DNA of 27,315 nucleotides from Apostichopus leukothele (lineage: Eukaryota; Echinodermata; Holothuroidea; Aspidochirotida; Stichopodidae): assembly GCA_010014835.2 (NCBI GenBank), contig JAAAKB020279663.1:1-27315 (forward strand), written 5' to 3'. How positions within the stretch are numbered: the first letter of the stretch is position 1; each line of letters begins with the position of its first letter. The translations under genes were made by a program, and so were the position numbers. Below are positions 1 through 12,600 of the stretch, piece after piece. The notes under the pieces are model-generated. The model ran no database searches and was not told the origin of the DNA. It saw nothing but the letters and a program-made list of their open reading frames with translations.

Positions 1-615
1 GTGTGGTGGTGGACCGCTGTGGTGTTGTGGGGGTCCTCTGTGGTGATGTGGGGGTCCACTCTGGTGATGTGGGGGACCACTCTGGTGATGTGGGGGACCA
101 CTCTGGTGTTGTGGGGGGCCACTCTGGTGATGTGGGGGGCCACTCTGGTGTTGCTGGGGGCCACTCTGGTGATGTGGGGGACCACTCTGGTGTTGCTGGG
201 GCCCACTCTGGTAATGTGGAGGACCACTTTGGTGTTGCTGGGGGCCACTCTGGTGTTGTGGGGGACCACCTTGACGTGGTGGTAGGCCACCCTGCGGTCT
301 AGTTTGCATGGGAGGAGCTTGAGACACTGTTGGAGCATGTGATACTGGAGGACCCTTTGGTGTTGGTTGTGTTTGCACTGGTGCCTGTTTCGAAGTTGTA
401 ATGGGAGGTCCATTTTGAACATGTGGAGCACCTCTTGTTGTGGGAGCACCTCTCGCAGCTGCAGGTTGACGTGGTGTGGCAGGGTGTGCCTGATTGCGGG
501 GTGGCGGAATTGTCTGGGGAGCTTTACGTAACACTGGGTCTTGAGCTCGAGCAACAACTACACGTTTCCTAAAGCCGGGGTTGTACCCTGTCTCCGTCTG
601 AAAATTCATCACCGT
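1..615 (-). CDS. RBBP6: RBBP6 coding exon 10 (partial): post-RING helix, Pro/Gln-rich region and heptapeptide repeats
   Basis: Opens with TVMNFQTETGYNPGFRKR, equivalent to human AVNNFKNETGYTKRLRK. It then becomes rich in Pro, Gln, Arg and Ala (for example KAPQTIPPPRNQ), and from about 265 down to the edge encodes tandem QHQSGPP/HHQSGPP-type heptapeptides. The reading frame is open to base 1, so the exon and gene continue outside. Human RBBP6 is also Pro-rich after the RING but lacks this repeat as far as I recall. Likely disordered. Confidence 0.92.
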
Positions 616-3600
616 CTGTGAATAAAAAGACAACAAACACAAAGTGAATGTAGATTACGTATGCTTTTTACAAAACTGCTTCAAGCACCAAGATATCACT
701 CATTGGCCATGACTCACCCCAATGGAATCCACTGGGTTAATCTTACCTCATAGAAAGGACAAAGCAAAATAGCAGTTTTGTGAATGGAGGATCTGGTAAT
801 TCCAAATTATTTGGCAGTCATTTTCAGAACCACATTGAAGTTCATCTCTATTCTTAAGAGACACTGACTTCTGATCTACTTTAACTTAGCCAACATATTG
901 TCCTCCTCGAAAAGCAACTTTGCTTTCTTCTTAATTTTCTTCTTAGTTACAGAAAATGTAGCCAAAGATTTCTTATGGAGAAGCGGCAGCAAACTTTACA
1001 ACTTGTGTGACAACAGCTTATTAAGAAAGCGAATATTTCCATTCCAATGAGCGGCTTAAAAAATTGAATTTGAAGTGTTTTCAGTTATTACTGCCTCAAG
1101 AAAGACAAGCTGAAATTTACTAACCCTCACTTCAAACCAAATTTGAAATCAATAAATAACATCAACAGAGTGAACTCACCTCTCTGAGACTTTTATTTGG
1201 GACTAGTGAATCGGGAGAAACATCAACTTCTTTGCACGACGGACATTGATGATTTTCTGTTTCTAGCAAGGTAGTTCGGATACCTGAGGGTTAAGAGCAA
1301 AGAAGACATTATTGATGCATGTGTCATGTTCTAACATTTACATTTTACTGTCATTAAAATGGTCATAATGTTATAATGAGGCCAAACTTTTTAACCCAAA
1401 TCTTACAAGCTGATATCATACACATGTAAACATACAGACATTTCCCATATTTCCATCATATAGAGTAACCACATAGAGGCAGCTCTGAAACTTACATTCA
1501 TCGCAGAAACTTTTTCCGCAGCAAGGGATGACAACGGCGTCCTTCATCAGCAGACCACATATAACGCAGACAAGCTCTTGTGGGATCTCGATCTCATCTC
1601 GAATGGGTTCAGGGGAGTTGCCAGGGACAAACGGTGGCCTCTCTTTCTTGCCTTTTGCATAGGCTAACCTGTGAAGAGAATTCAAATGTTTTATTACACT
1701 GTGAAACAGGTCTAGAGGTTTGTCATAACCGATTTCTTTAAATGAGGATTTCAAATCATGCAAGAAATGCGATCAAAAAGTAAGCTCTAAAATTGGCATA
1801 GAATGGAAAGAACAGAAAATAAGTACAGAAATGACGGATTGGATGCTAATTTGTTTCAAAAATACTAAGTTACTATACAAAATGAAATCAGCTTTAATGA
1901 TTCGCAATGTATATATACACCAGGACAAATTTTTAAGGATATTTAGTGAATAGAACACTCACTTTTGGGTTAATGCCAATCTATCACTTTACCTGTTTTG
2001 GGGTATTTAGTTTTACACTCCAATGCTGATTTTGGTCGTCCAAACAGAAATTTGGCGGTCTCGAATGACCATTACAAGTTTCCCTGGTACACATCAAAGT
2101 GGGCAATATAATTTTTATGTTTGATAAAATGGCTAACAAATGATATTTAAGTGACAAATTTCAGCCATCTTTGTGACCTCACAAATATGTACTTGAAATA
2201 GCTACATTAATTAAAAGCTAAGAATCTCTAACTTTTGTACTTACTGGTCTCTTTGGGATACAGCATACTGCCCTGAAGGAGTAAGCATGGCTCCTGGCAT
2301 TCTCGGATCAGATACAGTTCTCATGAAACTCTGCGGAATCCCAGAGCTGGGCTTGATACCTGGCATTCTGAATCGGCTGTGAATTTCCTAGAATGCGAAG
2401 CAAAAAAGGCATGATTTCTTGAGACGTGCCCATGATTTCAGTCTTCAAAACCCCTTACAATAAGGAAAGGGGTCCTGTCATAGGCTATATGAAAACCTAT
2501 AAGATACTGAACATATATCCAAGTTTACAGAAGGGAATAAATTACCTAACATACATTAGCTATGGTTGGCTGAAGTATTACTATTTTGAGTATTCTTTTT
2601 ATAGTACTATTGTACGGCCGTATGCACGGTCCATAGCATTTTCGCATCAGATAAACATCAAGCTGACTTAATCGATGTTCATGTTAGCAGCCCCATGATC
2701 ATGGTGACGGCAGAAGCTGATCAGGGACAAATCGTGCCAACTTTAACAATCAAACTAGTTAGAAATATCAGGAGTCTATATCTCACCTGTCTTCTGGCAT
2801 ATGATGGATTCAATGGAGGTTTGTTCAATGGACATGCCTTGACGATGTGACCAGGTTTACCACAGTTGAAACATGTGTAGGACCCTGGTCCCCTGCTCTG
2901 GCTGACATAACTAGGAACATAGGAAAGAATATATATTGAGAAGATTGGAAACAAGTAACAGGTTTGTAATCTAGACTGACGATATTAAAAAGTTTGTGTA
3001 AAAGTTATCCATCTGTAAATACAATACCCCTCTTTGATCATGTATATGGGTCATCTCTGTGATTCCATAAATTTAGAGGTCCCTTGTTATATATAAAACT
3101 CACCAACTGGTTTGACGTTATCATTTTAAAGCTTGGTTTGTAGTGTTAGAAAAGTTACCTTCTCTCATGAGGGATATCTTCTACGGAAACACATTTGATT
3201 TGGTCTGTTCTGTTTTACTGGCACAAGCTGTACTATATGAACAGTGAAAACGGCTATTTGATTCACTGTGTATCTGGCATACCGAAAGCCGTCTTGAATT
3301 GTAGTTTTTATTGGTCGAATCACCATCATAATACGTGATGTTCAAATTGGACTATTCTATAATAAGAACATCCATTATTTCTGGTCAACCTACAGGTACA
3401 TAACAGGGCAACAATTGGCTTACGGTTCTAGAGTACACAGTACCAAAAATAAACTTTGCCAAATGTCACTGATTCTGCCTACTATTAAATTATTGGCCAA
3501 TACCTTAATGAATTTAACACATTCAGATTTATCGTTGCGCAAGGCCAGAATGACACAAACTTGGGGCCAGTCTGTCACTTGCCACACTTTCAGACCAGTA

Positions 3601-6600
3601 CATTCACATGCTGCAATATATGATGTACTGACATCTGAGGAAACATAGTTTGCTACTAAACATACCTAGTTACTAACATACTTACTACGATGTTTAATCG
3701 TGACCAACTTGCTGTATCTTACTTTTTTAGCATATAAATACTGACTGTCGTTAAAGCTTACATATCTTTAATATATGACGACAGAGTAGTTGGCATATTT
3801 AACTTACTTCGAGGGATCATAATCTTGGCCGGATTGCTGCACCATAGCGAGTATCTTGGAGTTCTCATCTGCGTTAGCGCTAGCTAAATCAGAAGTCTAA
3901 GATGATAGAACAGACATACATATTGATTAAAACTCTATACATTCTTCCTTAAACGTACAAGGATGACCCAAATGATCAAAGAATTGGTCCTCATCATCAA
4001 TATGCTTAAAGGAAGGTGCAGGGACAGAAATGACAAACTACAGGAGATGAAAAGTCCCAAATATAACTGTCTTCCTAATTAACAGTTTTTCATATCCACA
4101 CAAAACAAGCAAACATATCTGCCAAAGACCATCATCTGGCCAACAGAATGTCATTTCTGGTTAATTTACTGAAAAACTGTACACCTAAAGAGTATTCATG
4201 AACACACTACAGATCAAAAGAAATGAATAATCCATTCTAGAAAACTACAATGCACATATTACAACTAAATGGGAAAACCCATTCTTGATAGATGAAAGTA
4301 TATACAACACAGGATGGGTGGAAGGAGTCAGACCAATGTTCAGTGATGTCAAAATTTTAAAGGTGTAGTGTTATTAGGGGGCGGGGACATGGCCCCCAGT
4401 CGGGAGGATCCTGTAGTGAGAGAAACATGTACAGTAGTCATGAAGGGTGCGGGGTGAAGCTGTTTATTTTCAAGGATAACCTACCCGTGTCAACTCTGCA
4501 ACTGTCATCTTGCCTGCCTATAAAGAATAAATCCAAAGAAATGGTTATTAAAGCAAGCATTTAGATTAGAAATACTGAACATGCACCCAAGTTGCACAAA
4601 CTTTCATCAGAGAGATCCTATTAATGAGCATCGCTCCAAATGCATCGAACTTGGTGAACCAGACAGTAAACAATACATAATCTACACAGTAGAACTAAGG
4701 ACCTATACACCCCTTGGTTTAGAGTCCTTATATAGCAAGTTTGCTAGATTTGTTTTCTCTTGTTCAATTTCTTTATCAAGAGCCTCCACATCTACAGTAC
4801 ACTGACATTTTCACAACTGTCTTGCTTGAAAGTTGTTGCAAAGGTCCAGCCTAGAGTCTGCTCACCTGTCCGAGATATGAGTTCAGGGATCTAATATGTA
4901 AATTTATGGGATGTCAGATCAATGAAACCAACAGAATTTAACCTGCTACTTCCAATCTCACACTGTGTGTTGATGAATGACCTACGTTAAAGGGGACATG
5001 GCACTATACAGAATTACCCGGTGCGGATAAAATTGAGATCTTCTGTTCAATTCGGCAAACAAGTCCATCTTGAGAAGGCAGAACGGCTGAACTCCAGAGG
5101 ACAGCACTGGAACTTCAAAACTGCATAGTACCAAGGCTGCTCTTAACCCCATTTGATCTATCTGAACTGGCAATGTGTACTTTTTGAACTTGTGTTGTTT
5201 TGTGAGAGTATTGTACAGGTAGAGTAACTGTACATAAAATATGCTATATGTCTTATACCAAAAGTTCTACACTTTATCATTTCCCACTTCATCCTCTACA
5301 ACTAGGCCGAGTGGTTTTCAACAGATCTCAAATACAGTGGAGTTGAAAGGACATCCCCCATTTTGCTGAGGGTCATGAATCATGACAGAGTATATTCTAT
5401 TTCAAACACTTCAAAGGAGTCACTTTTTAATATAGCTGTTTATAGCAGCATGTAGCTGTAGTGCAAGCCATGGTAGACATGACATTCTACTACACAAGCC
5501 CTTCCTTTTCCTCTCCGACCTAGTTAATTTGCAGTTTGGTCTAGCAAAAGTGTGTTCTAGCAAATGGTCAACTAAAATCATATATAAGGCATGGGTGGTC
5601 AAGAATCGTGCAGGCCACCATACACATGAATATATTTTTTGTCACTTTCCCTAGAAGTTGTGTGAACACACTCACACCTGTACAAATTTACTTCATGGAA
5701 CAATTTTCTCATGCTGATTGTAGCTTGTGAAACTACTGCTGTTTTTGTTATGCATGTTAACAGAGGAAAACTAACGTATAGAACACTGCAACAAACATTA
5801 CTTGTTACAGAGCTCAAATGGTACAGGCCTTTACGTACCAATGGGAGAAGGGGGGGGGGGGCAATGACAAGGAAGGGTGGAGTACATTGTCAGGGATGTA
5901 AACTGTCAAACATTCAATATTTGACTATGATACTGAATGCCAAGTCAAATGTCTGTGGTCATAAACTTGCATTAGGTACAGCACTGCACTACTCATGTCT
6001 CAGTGTGGTCAACCTGAAGTTCTTGTCAGTCAGAATGCGACATGATAGTAGGTGTCCTCACATCACCAACTGTTGTGGGAATGGGAACATCAGCCGTATA
6101 TAAAGGACAATACTGTCATTGTCCAAAAGACACAACTTTTGGCCCAAAGCCCAGGCTAGCTGGAGAACTGGAATGGCTGTTGGTTATTAATTACTATTGT
6201 TGGTTAGTGTGGACTTGTCCCGCCCCCTGCTTTTCCCAGAAAAGGTGACAAATACATTTATGTATGTTTGCTTATCAAAAGACGTGGGCAATTATACACA
6301 AAAGGTGGACAAGAACACCCTATTTTCAAAGTTTGTCAAATGTAAACAAATTTGGTATAAAAATTAAAGTGTGAAGTTCTTGTATATTTGTTTTTTTAAT
6401 TTTTTTTATGTTTACACTTTTTTATGCAAAGCCAATTTGCATAAATTAAAATCACTAAAATTGACAAAACATGACTATAAATACAGCTTTTGAAACAAAC
6501 TGTATCCAATCATTTTAAAATGTTTTTGTTTAGTTAAATACTGGTATTTGACAAATACATTCAGAAACTTTGAATTTTGCCCGGCATTCCACTTCAGCGA

Positions 6601-9600
6601 CCACCTAACTAGCGCTTCTTCAAATGTCAGGCTGCTACCCAAAAAGCATACATTTTTAATATTTTTGGAAATATACAAAAGGGAATGAATAATAGCATTG
6701 CAAATCATACTCCCACAGGCCTATAACATCCATGCTCCAATGAGCAAAATAAATTCATAGTTGATTAAACTATAACACAATTTTTTTGTTTTTTTTGTTT
6801 TTGGTAACAGCGTAACCTGCATTGAATGATACAGTGCCCTCTGCACCTCTATCTAGCTTACTTTTCCAAGTATGCCATAAATTAATGCATGTCGGTAATG
6901 CACTGGCTAGCCCGTCACCTAAAGAACCCTAAATGGTATTGTGAGATCTCACCCTCCAAGAATAAAGTTAGGCTTGTACAGTCATACTTTACCTATTCTC
7001 TCTTGGAATACTAAATTAATCCACTATATGAGCATGGATTTTTACCATAGCATAGAAATGTACATTTATACACTTCTTTCACTTTTGTCATTTGTAACCC
7101 ACAGCGATCAATGATGTAACATTGTTTCCTCAATGTAATTTGAAGATCACAATCATTTTGCTGAAGCACAGCCAGGAGACATATGGTAAATTCAAATTTT
7201 TCACAAGTGGGCAACTCTTCCAAGTATACCTTTATTTAAGAATACGAGTTCCTACACCACTGCAAATATTTCATGTAAAGACATTCTAAGGTACACATAG
7301 CTAGTCCTGTAAAAAATTCTTGTAAAAAAAAAACCTTGTAACATTAAGATTTCAACTGTGGTACATTAGCTTTTTTTCTTTCTATTTTGTATCCTGTAAC
7401 AAGCCTTTCACCACGTTGTTACTTTCACATTACCATACTTTTGTTTGACATTTATCCTTAATCATTTTTTTTCTTGTAATGTCATATTTGAGTCTATTAA
7501 ATGTGTTCAAAGTGCTTAAACAGGAAAAGGTTGTGAAAGTGCAGCCATTTTATAAACAAGGAAAAGGCAATCCTTTTTAGCATCACACTGTTACACCACT
7601 TATTAATACTCATATTTCCTATATTGAAGGGAAATTTGAAATATTTTCCATTCCAGATGGATAGTATAATATTTAGAGTTGCACTGTAATGAAAGTTTGC
7701 TCTGAACCCTTACCCATTTTCAAATCTTACTTTTTCTTGAAACAACAGTACAGTCATTTCTTTCTTTTGCATGCAGTGATACGTATGACAGAAGTGCGGG
7801 ATTGCCTTGGCATTTTTTAACAAGGCAAGTCGACAATATTCATGGTTTCTCTTTTGTATCCAATGAATTGTCATGTTATGTTTGCAGCTAGATAAATCAC
7901 CACTGATGAAGCAGGCTTGTTGGATTTTATCTGAATTATCTATCTGTACATTGTTTATGTTCAGTTGTTTTGCAAAAAAAGATCTTCAACATTCAACAGT
8001 CTGAAATTTCTAAAACAGAAAATGTGACATAGTGAAGACAGATGCTTTACCAGGAAGTAGGTGTTAGTAAAGAGAGTATCTACCATGCATAGACCATGTA
8101 AATCAAACATTTTGTCAAACAATCACTATAGACTGCTTACAAAGTAATGCAATGAGCTGTGACACCAGTTTGGAGATTCTGCATTTTGTAACAATGATAG
8201 TTTATGGTGACTGTGTAACATGCATACGAGATTGTGGGAGGGAAAAACCGAACTTCCTTAGTGTTCGCTGACATTTAATCAAAGTGAACACAATGAGGAG
8301 TGGTAACCATGTCAGCTTGAAAAGGTTACGTACTCTGATGAACTTGTTTAGAAAAGACTTTTTTTTTCTTGGAATGTTTACAATTCCTTTTGGCAAGCAA
8401 GACTTCATGAAAAATGTTTTGTCAGGTAAAAGAAAATGTAAATCCTAGAGAGTACATCAACAAGAATGCCTATATTACATTTTCGTGCATCTGTCACACT
8501 TATGTGGAAGCAGGCCCTACTGAAGTACTTGCAGTGTAACAGTACCGTGCCAGAGTCCAGCTACTAAAAATTGTTACTTCTTTTGTACACAAAGTTGTAG
8601 ACAATGCTGTAAAGCCTTACACAATAGTCAATACAGTCACACAACTGCCACATGTTGCTAGATTCTTAGGGAAGTCCGTTAGCATGTACAGAAAATAAAT
8701 GTCCATGGAGTAAATAACCCAACAGCTGTTGTAATCGCCTTTACAACTTGAACCTGCATAATGCATTCCATTGTAAACATGGCCAATATGACACCTATTC
8801 TAGAGGGTCTACGACAACTTGTTGTTCGCCGTTTGCCTAGTGTAAGTGCTAAATATTCACAAAATCATCACAAAATACTTTTTTGCCAAAATTTTGGAAG
8901 TGGTGAAGTCTGCAACAGACATTAAAGCAGCTTTTGCATCCTTTCCTATAATCCTTTCCTCAACCTCATTGACCCCACGATGCCATAACAACATACATTA
9001 CTATCTCATCTATTCAAATCTACTTCAAATGGTGGAATAAAAGTCAATTTGTTTTTACAACTTTGAATTGTTCTTCTCGAATATATTTTCTGTTAGGATC
9101 GCCATAAATCCCGCCCATAATATAAATATTTTAATTCTATGAACAGCATTTTAATGGGCTCTCGCTGTAGATCGCGGGAAATTTGAGCTGTGCAAGTGAC
9201 TTTTCCACACTGACTTCCTTCGCTAGGCTACGCAAATTGATTACGCAACACACAGGCTAATGTCCAGACTAATAACCTTGAAAGATGAAGAAGTGGGCAG
9301 TGGCGATAAAAGGAACGGCAGTCTTACTAAAGGGAGGATTTTCAAATGATCTATTTTAAGCAACGGCTCATAAATAAACATGTGAGCTATTCACTGATTT
9401 GTTCAATTTAAACTAGTGGATCTGAGTAACTGCGAACGATTAATTTTAAATGAGGAATTTGTCGCAAGACACTTAAATCATTATCTGCAGAAGTCCTTAA
9501 TTACTCGCCAATTAATGCTCTTGACAGGATAGACTTGATAGACATGTCAAAAGGGTGGGCAAACGGCAATAAAATGCAAAAAGCTGCTTCAAGTAGTCCA

Positions 9601-12600
9601 GCTACGCATGATTGTAGTTATGCAGTTATGAAACCAAGAGAAAAGCCATTTTCTCCCCTATGCAACCCAGTTGTTTTGAACACAAAATGGAGAGTAGGTG
9701 ACATACATTAGGTCTCAAGCACTTTATTGCCAAATGATTCACAAATAACTACTGAAAGTAACACTAAAATGACAAGCAGTCTTTCTGTACACAATAGACA
9801 TGAACCTTGATCTCTAATGACTAACCACCCACACTGAACAGCACTTCAGAATAACCATCATCCATTGTGGTAGAATCATTTTGCACATTGTGAAGTTGAG
9901 TGGGCTGCTTTGTGTTAACAGAGGAGACAATGGTATAGGATAGTTGTGTACACTGCAGTATAATCTGGGTTCCTTTCGGCACCACTGATATGGACATAAA
10001 CTCAGACAGGTAGTGATCCCTAAAGGCAGTTGCTAGTAATGCATACCAAACACGGCTGAAACATGCAGGCAAGTTAACGGCTAAGTCGTTGTAACATTCA
10101 GGCAACTGTTGCTGAGTAAAAGTCGAGAAGTAAACACAGTAGTTCACAAATTAAAAAAGAGTTTTACAACTTTCTTTATTGTTGCAGTCTTTTCAATCTT
10201 CTGCAATAAGTACAAAACAATCATGGTGTAAATGTCATTAATAATGCCTTAACAATGACATACAGTAAATTATGTATCAAATAAACATAATATCAACTGT
10301 GACTGTCTAGCTAGTTCAATATCAACAGATAATTTTTTTCCCCCTCATGAAAGACCATAATCATTACAATATAATGAATTTTGATCCTCCATAAAAGTCA
10401 TATTATGCACCCACTTTGCCGGCTCAAACAACAAGAGCAAACAGTTGGAACCACCTGCCTTAAGATGTATACTGAACGATAAGCAAGCCACTTAATCATG
10501 CAGCCTACAGCTCTCTACCATCACACCAAACATACCATTCCAGAGAATACAGATACAAGCCAGTTGCACATCGATTTACATTCAGATGTACTATATATAT
10601 ATATGTTATCATGTATTTACATTACTGACTGAAGAAGACGATGGTATTGCATAATCATACTGGTCCTCATAAATCACCCACACAACTTCACGGAATACAA
10701 AATCTCATCTGAAATATTTTTAATTATAATAGTGTCACAATGATAGGGTATATAATGAATACAAAACATAACAGAAACAAGAAGAATGAAAAACTCATGC
10801 ATTTGCGAGAACAAAGAAATAACTTTTTTTGTGAGCGGCTGGTATGCTTTATAATTAAATACATGTATTTTTTTATGGCATCTCACAATAGTAGCTATTT
10901 GTTGATAATACTGCTACCGTATTTGTCATCTTAATTTAAATGATGCAATGCAGTTTTCCTAAATATCATGAAATGCGGTTACTCTTTTAAGTTGTTTCCT
11001 TTTTTATGAGGTTACAGGCAATTATGTACAACCAACAGTGTTTTGTGGAGGAGAAATTAATGTAACTTAATACTCTCTGTATTTTTTCAATCATACAATT
11101 TTTTGCCCAAAACTTGTGTTGTAAGCAGCGAAACATCTGATGAACTTATTTTTTTCCACTAAAACATTTCATTTCCAAAGTGTGCAAGTTGAAAGAATAG
11201 TCTAGAGATTTCTCATATTAAACATTGATAACCGGAAAAATAAAAAACACTTCACTAAAAATTATACGATTCTGATTTACAGGTCGAGATAAAAGGATAT
11301 TTGAAACTTGCCGCAAACTCCCCCAATCTTTCAACAGTATGAAAATGCTTGTGATGTCACAGATTCACTCTGCATCCATATACCTAACCTAGGACGACCA
11401 CCAGATTTGCCAAATATATAGATAAACTTCAAAACATCCCAAAGAAGATTTGACATTCCAAATTCCTTCCAATGATTGAAACTGATATTGTTTCACTCTA
11501 TATTTTATGCTGAATGTTTACTTATTCACAGATTAGTAGTCACTTACTTGGAAGTAAAGGACAGTGAGCTTTCAGCACAGATAATTTGCAATCATGATTG
11601 CTTGACTTCTGTGATGCTGTGTTGTGAGTCACAACACTCCATATTTAGTGGGTAAATTGTCTGAAATATTGTTATACTGTAATGTCTAGGACAGGTTTTT
11701 GGTGGCAGGGTTAGGCCCTAGAAAATATTTGGGCTGTCTGGACAAAGTGAACCTTTGACGTTACCATGTTCGTACCATAAAAGTTTGTGGAGCTTGCGGT
11801 TAGTTTCAACTGTCATTTTGCTTTGTATGTTTAGGTCATCTTTCACTAATATGAAAATCCTCTGGACAATTCTTTCCTTTGTAAACACAGATACTGACAC
11901 CCTACTGACATAAACCAATGCTGAATTTTTTCTCTTGGCAATATATTTGTATGAGGAAATTTTAAAAGGCTAGACACATGTCATAAACTAGCAGACAATG
12001 AAATCATGGTGTAGTAAGTGAAAACTAACTCCTTGTTAGTGGATAAAAAGAAACAAACAAAAGTGGGCTGAAAGGTTATGGAAAAAGCACTTAAGAGTTG
12101 GCTTGAGTTTTGTTTTGACCAATTTCTCTCAAAACCAGAACATTTTTACAATACTGTACCACCTTTGAACTCTAGCTACAAAATCTAGGGGCTCATTTGA
12201 AATGACACTTCTTGTTTTGTGAATTCTATTGTCTGAATATATACTTGTAACTGATACAAAGAATCATTCAAAGATGACATTCAATACCCCAAGGTCTTGT
12301 CATTTTTCAGAATACATTCAAAACAAAAAATTTCAGACTGATAAAGCCTTGTTTTTCCAACTATTTGTATTATACTGCTTGTGAGCATTTATTTCTGGAA
12401 ACTACAATATTTACTGAAGATTACCCTCAACTGAAACTTGCACTTTTTACGTGTCTAATAAAAAATCATAAATTTGGTTCAGGTGTCCGAAAACACTTTG
12501 AAGACACTATTGACCTGAAATGTTTCAGTTATCAGGACAACATTTGTTCAGGAATGTTAGGCTACTTTTTTTTTTGTATTCAATTTTTTCCATTGTCTTA

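Larger units (their letters stand above)
616..4484 (-). other. RBBP6 introns between exons 4 and 10
   Basis: Introns 616-1179, 1284-1495, 1669-2244, 2388-2786, 2911-3807 and 3897-4484 are AT-rich and each begins GT and ends AG on the minus strand. Apart from the exons between them I see no further coding block, RNA gene or clear mobile element here. Plus-strand open frames in 2426-2671 and 3415-3648 have no recognisable content. Confidence 0.6.

Noticed and set aside
1-302. Plus-strand open frames of 94 and 99 codons at the left edge
   Set aside because: They are antisense shadows of the 21-bp coding repeat in RBBP6; a repeat of length 3n keeps all frames open once one is.
6093-6102. TATA-box-like gtatataaag in the intron
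   Set aside because: No initiator, following coding exon or CpG enrichment supports a promoter here; such words are common in AT-rich DNA.
5711-6103. Plus-strand open frame of 130 codons
   Set aside because: It spans a G10 homopolymer, has no recognisable domain, and lies mid-intron without splice or poly(A) context.
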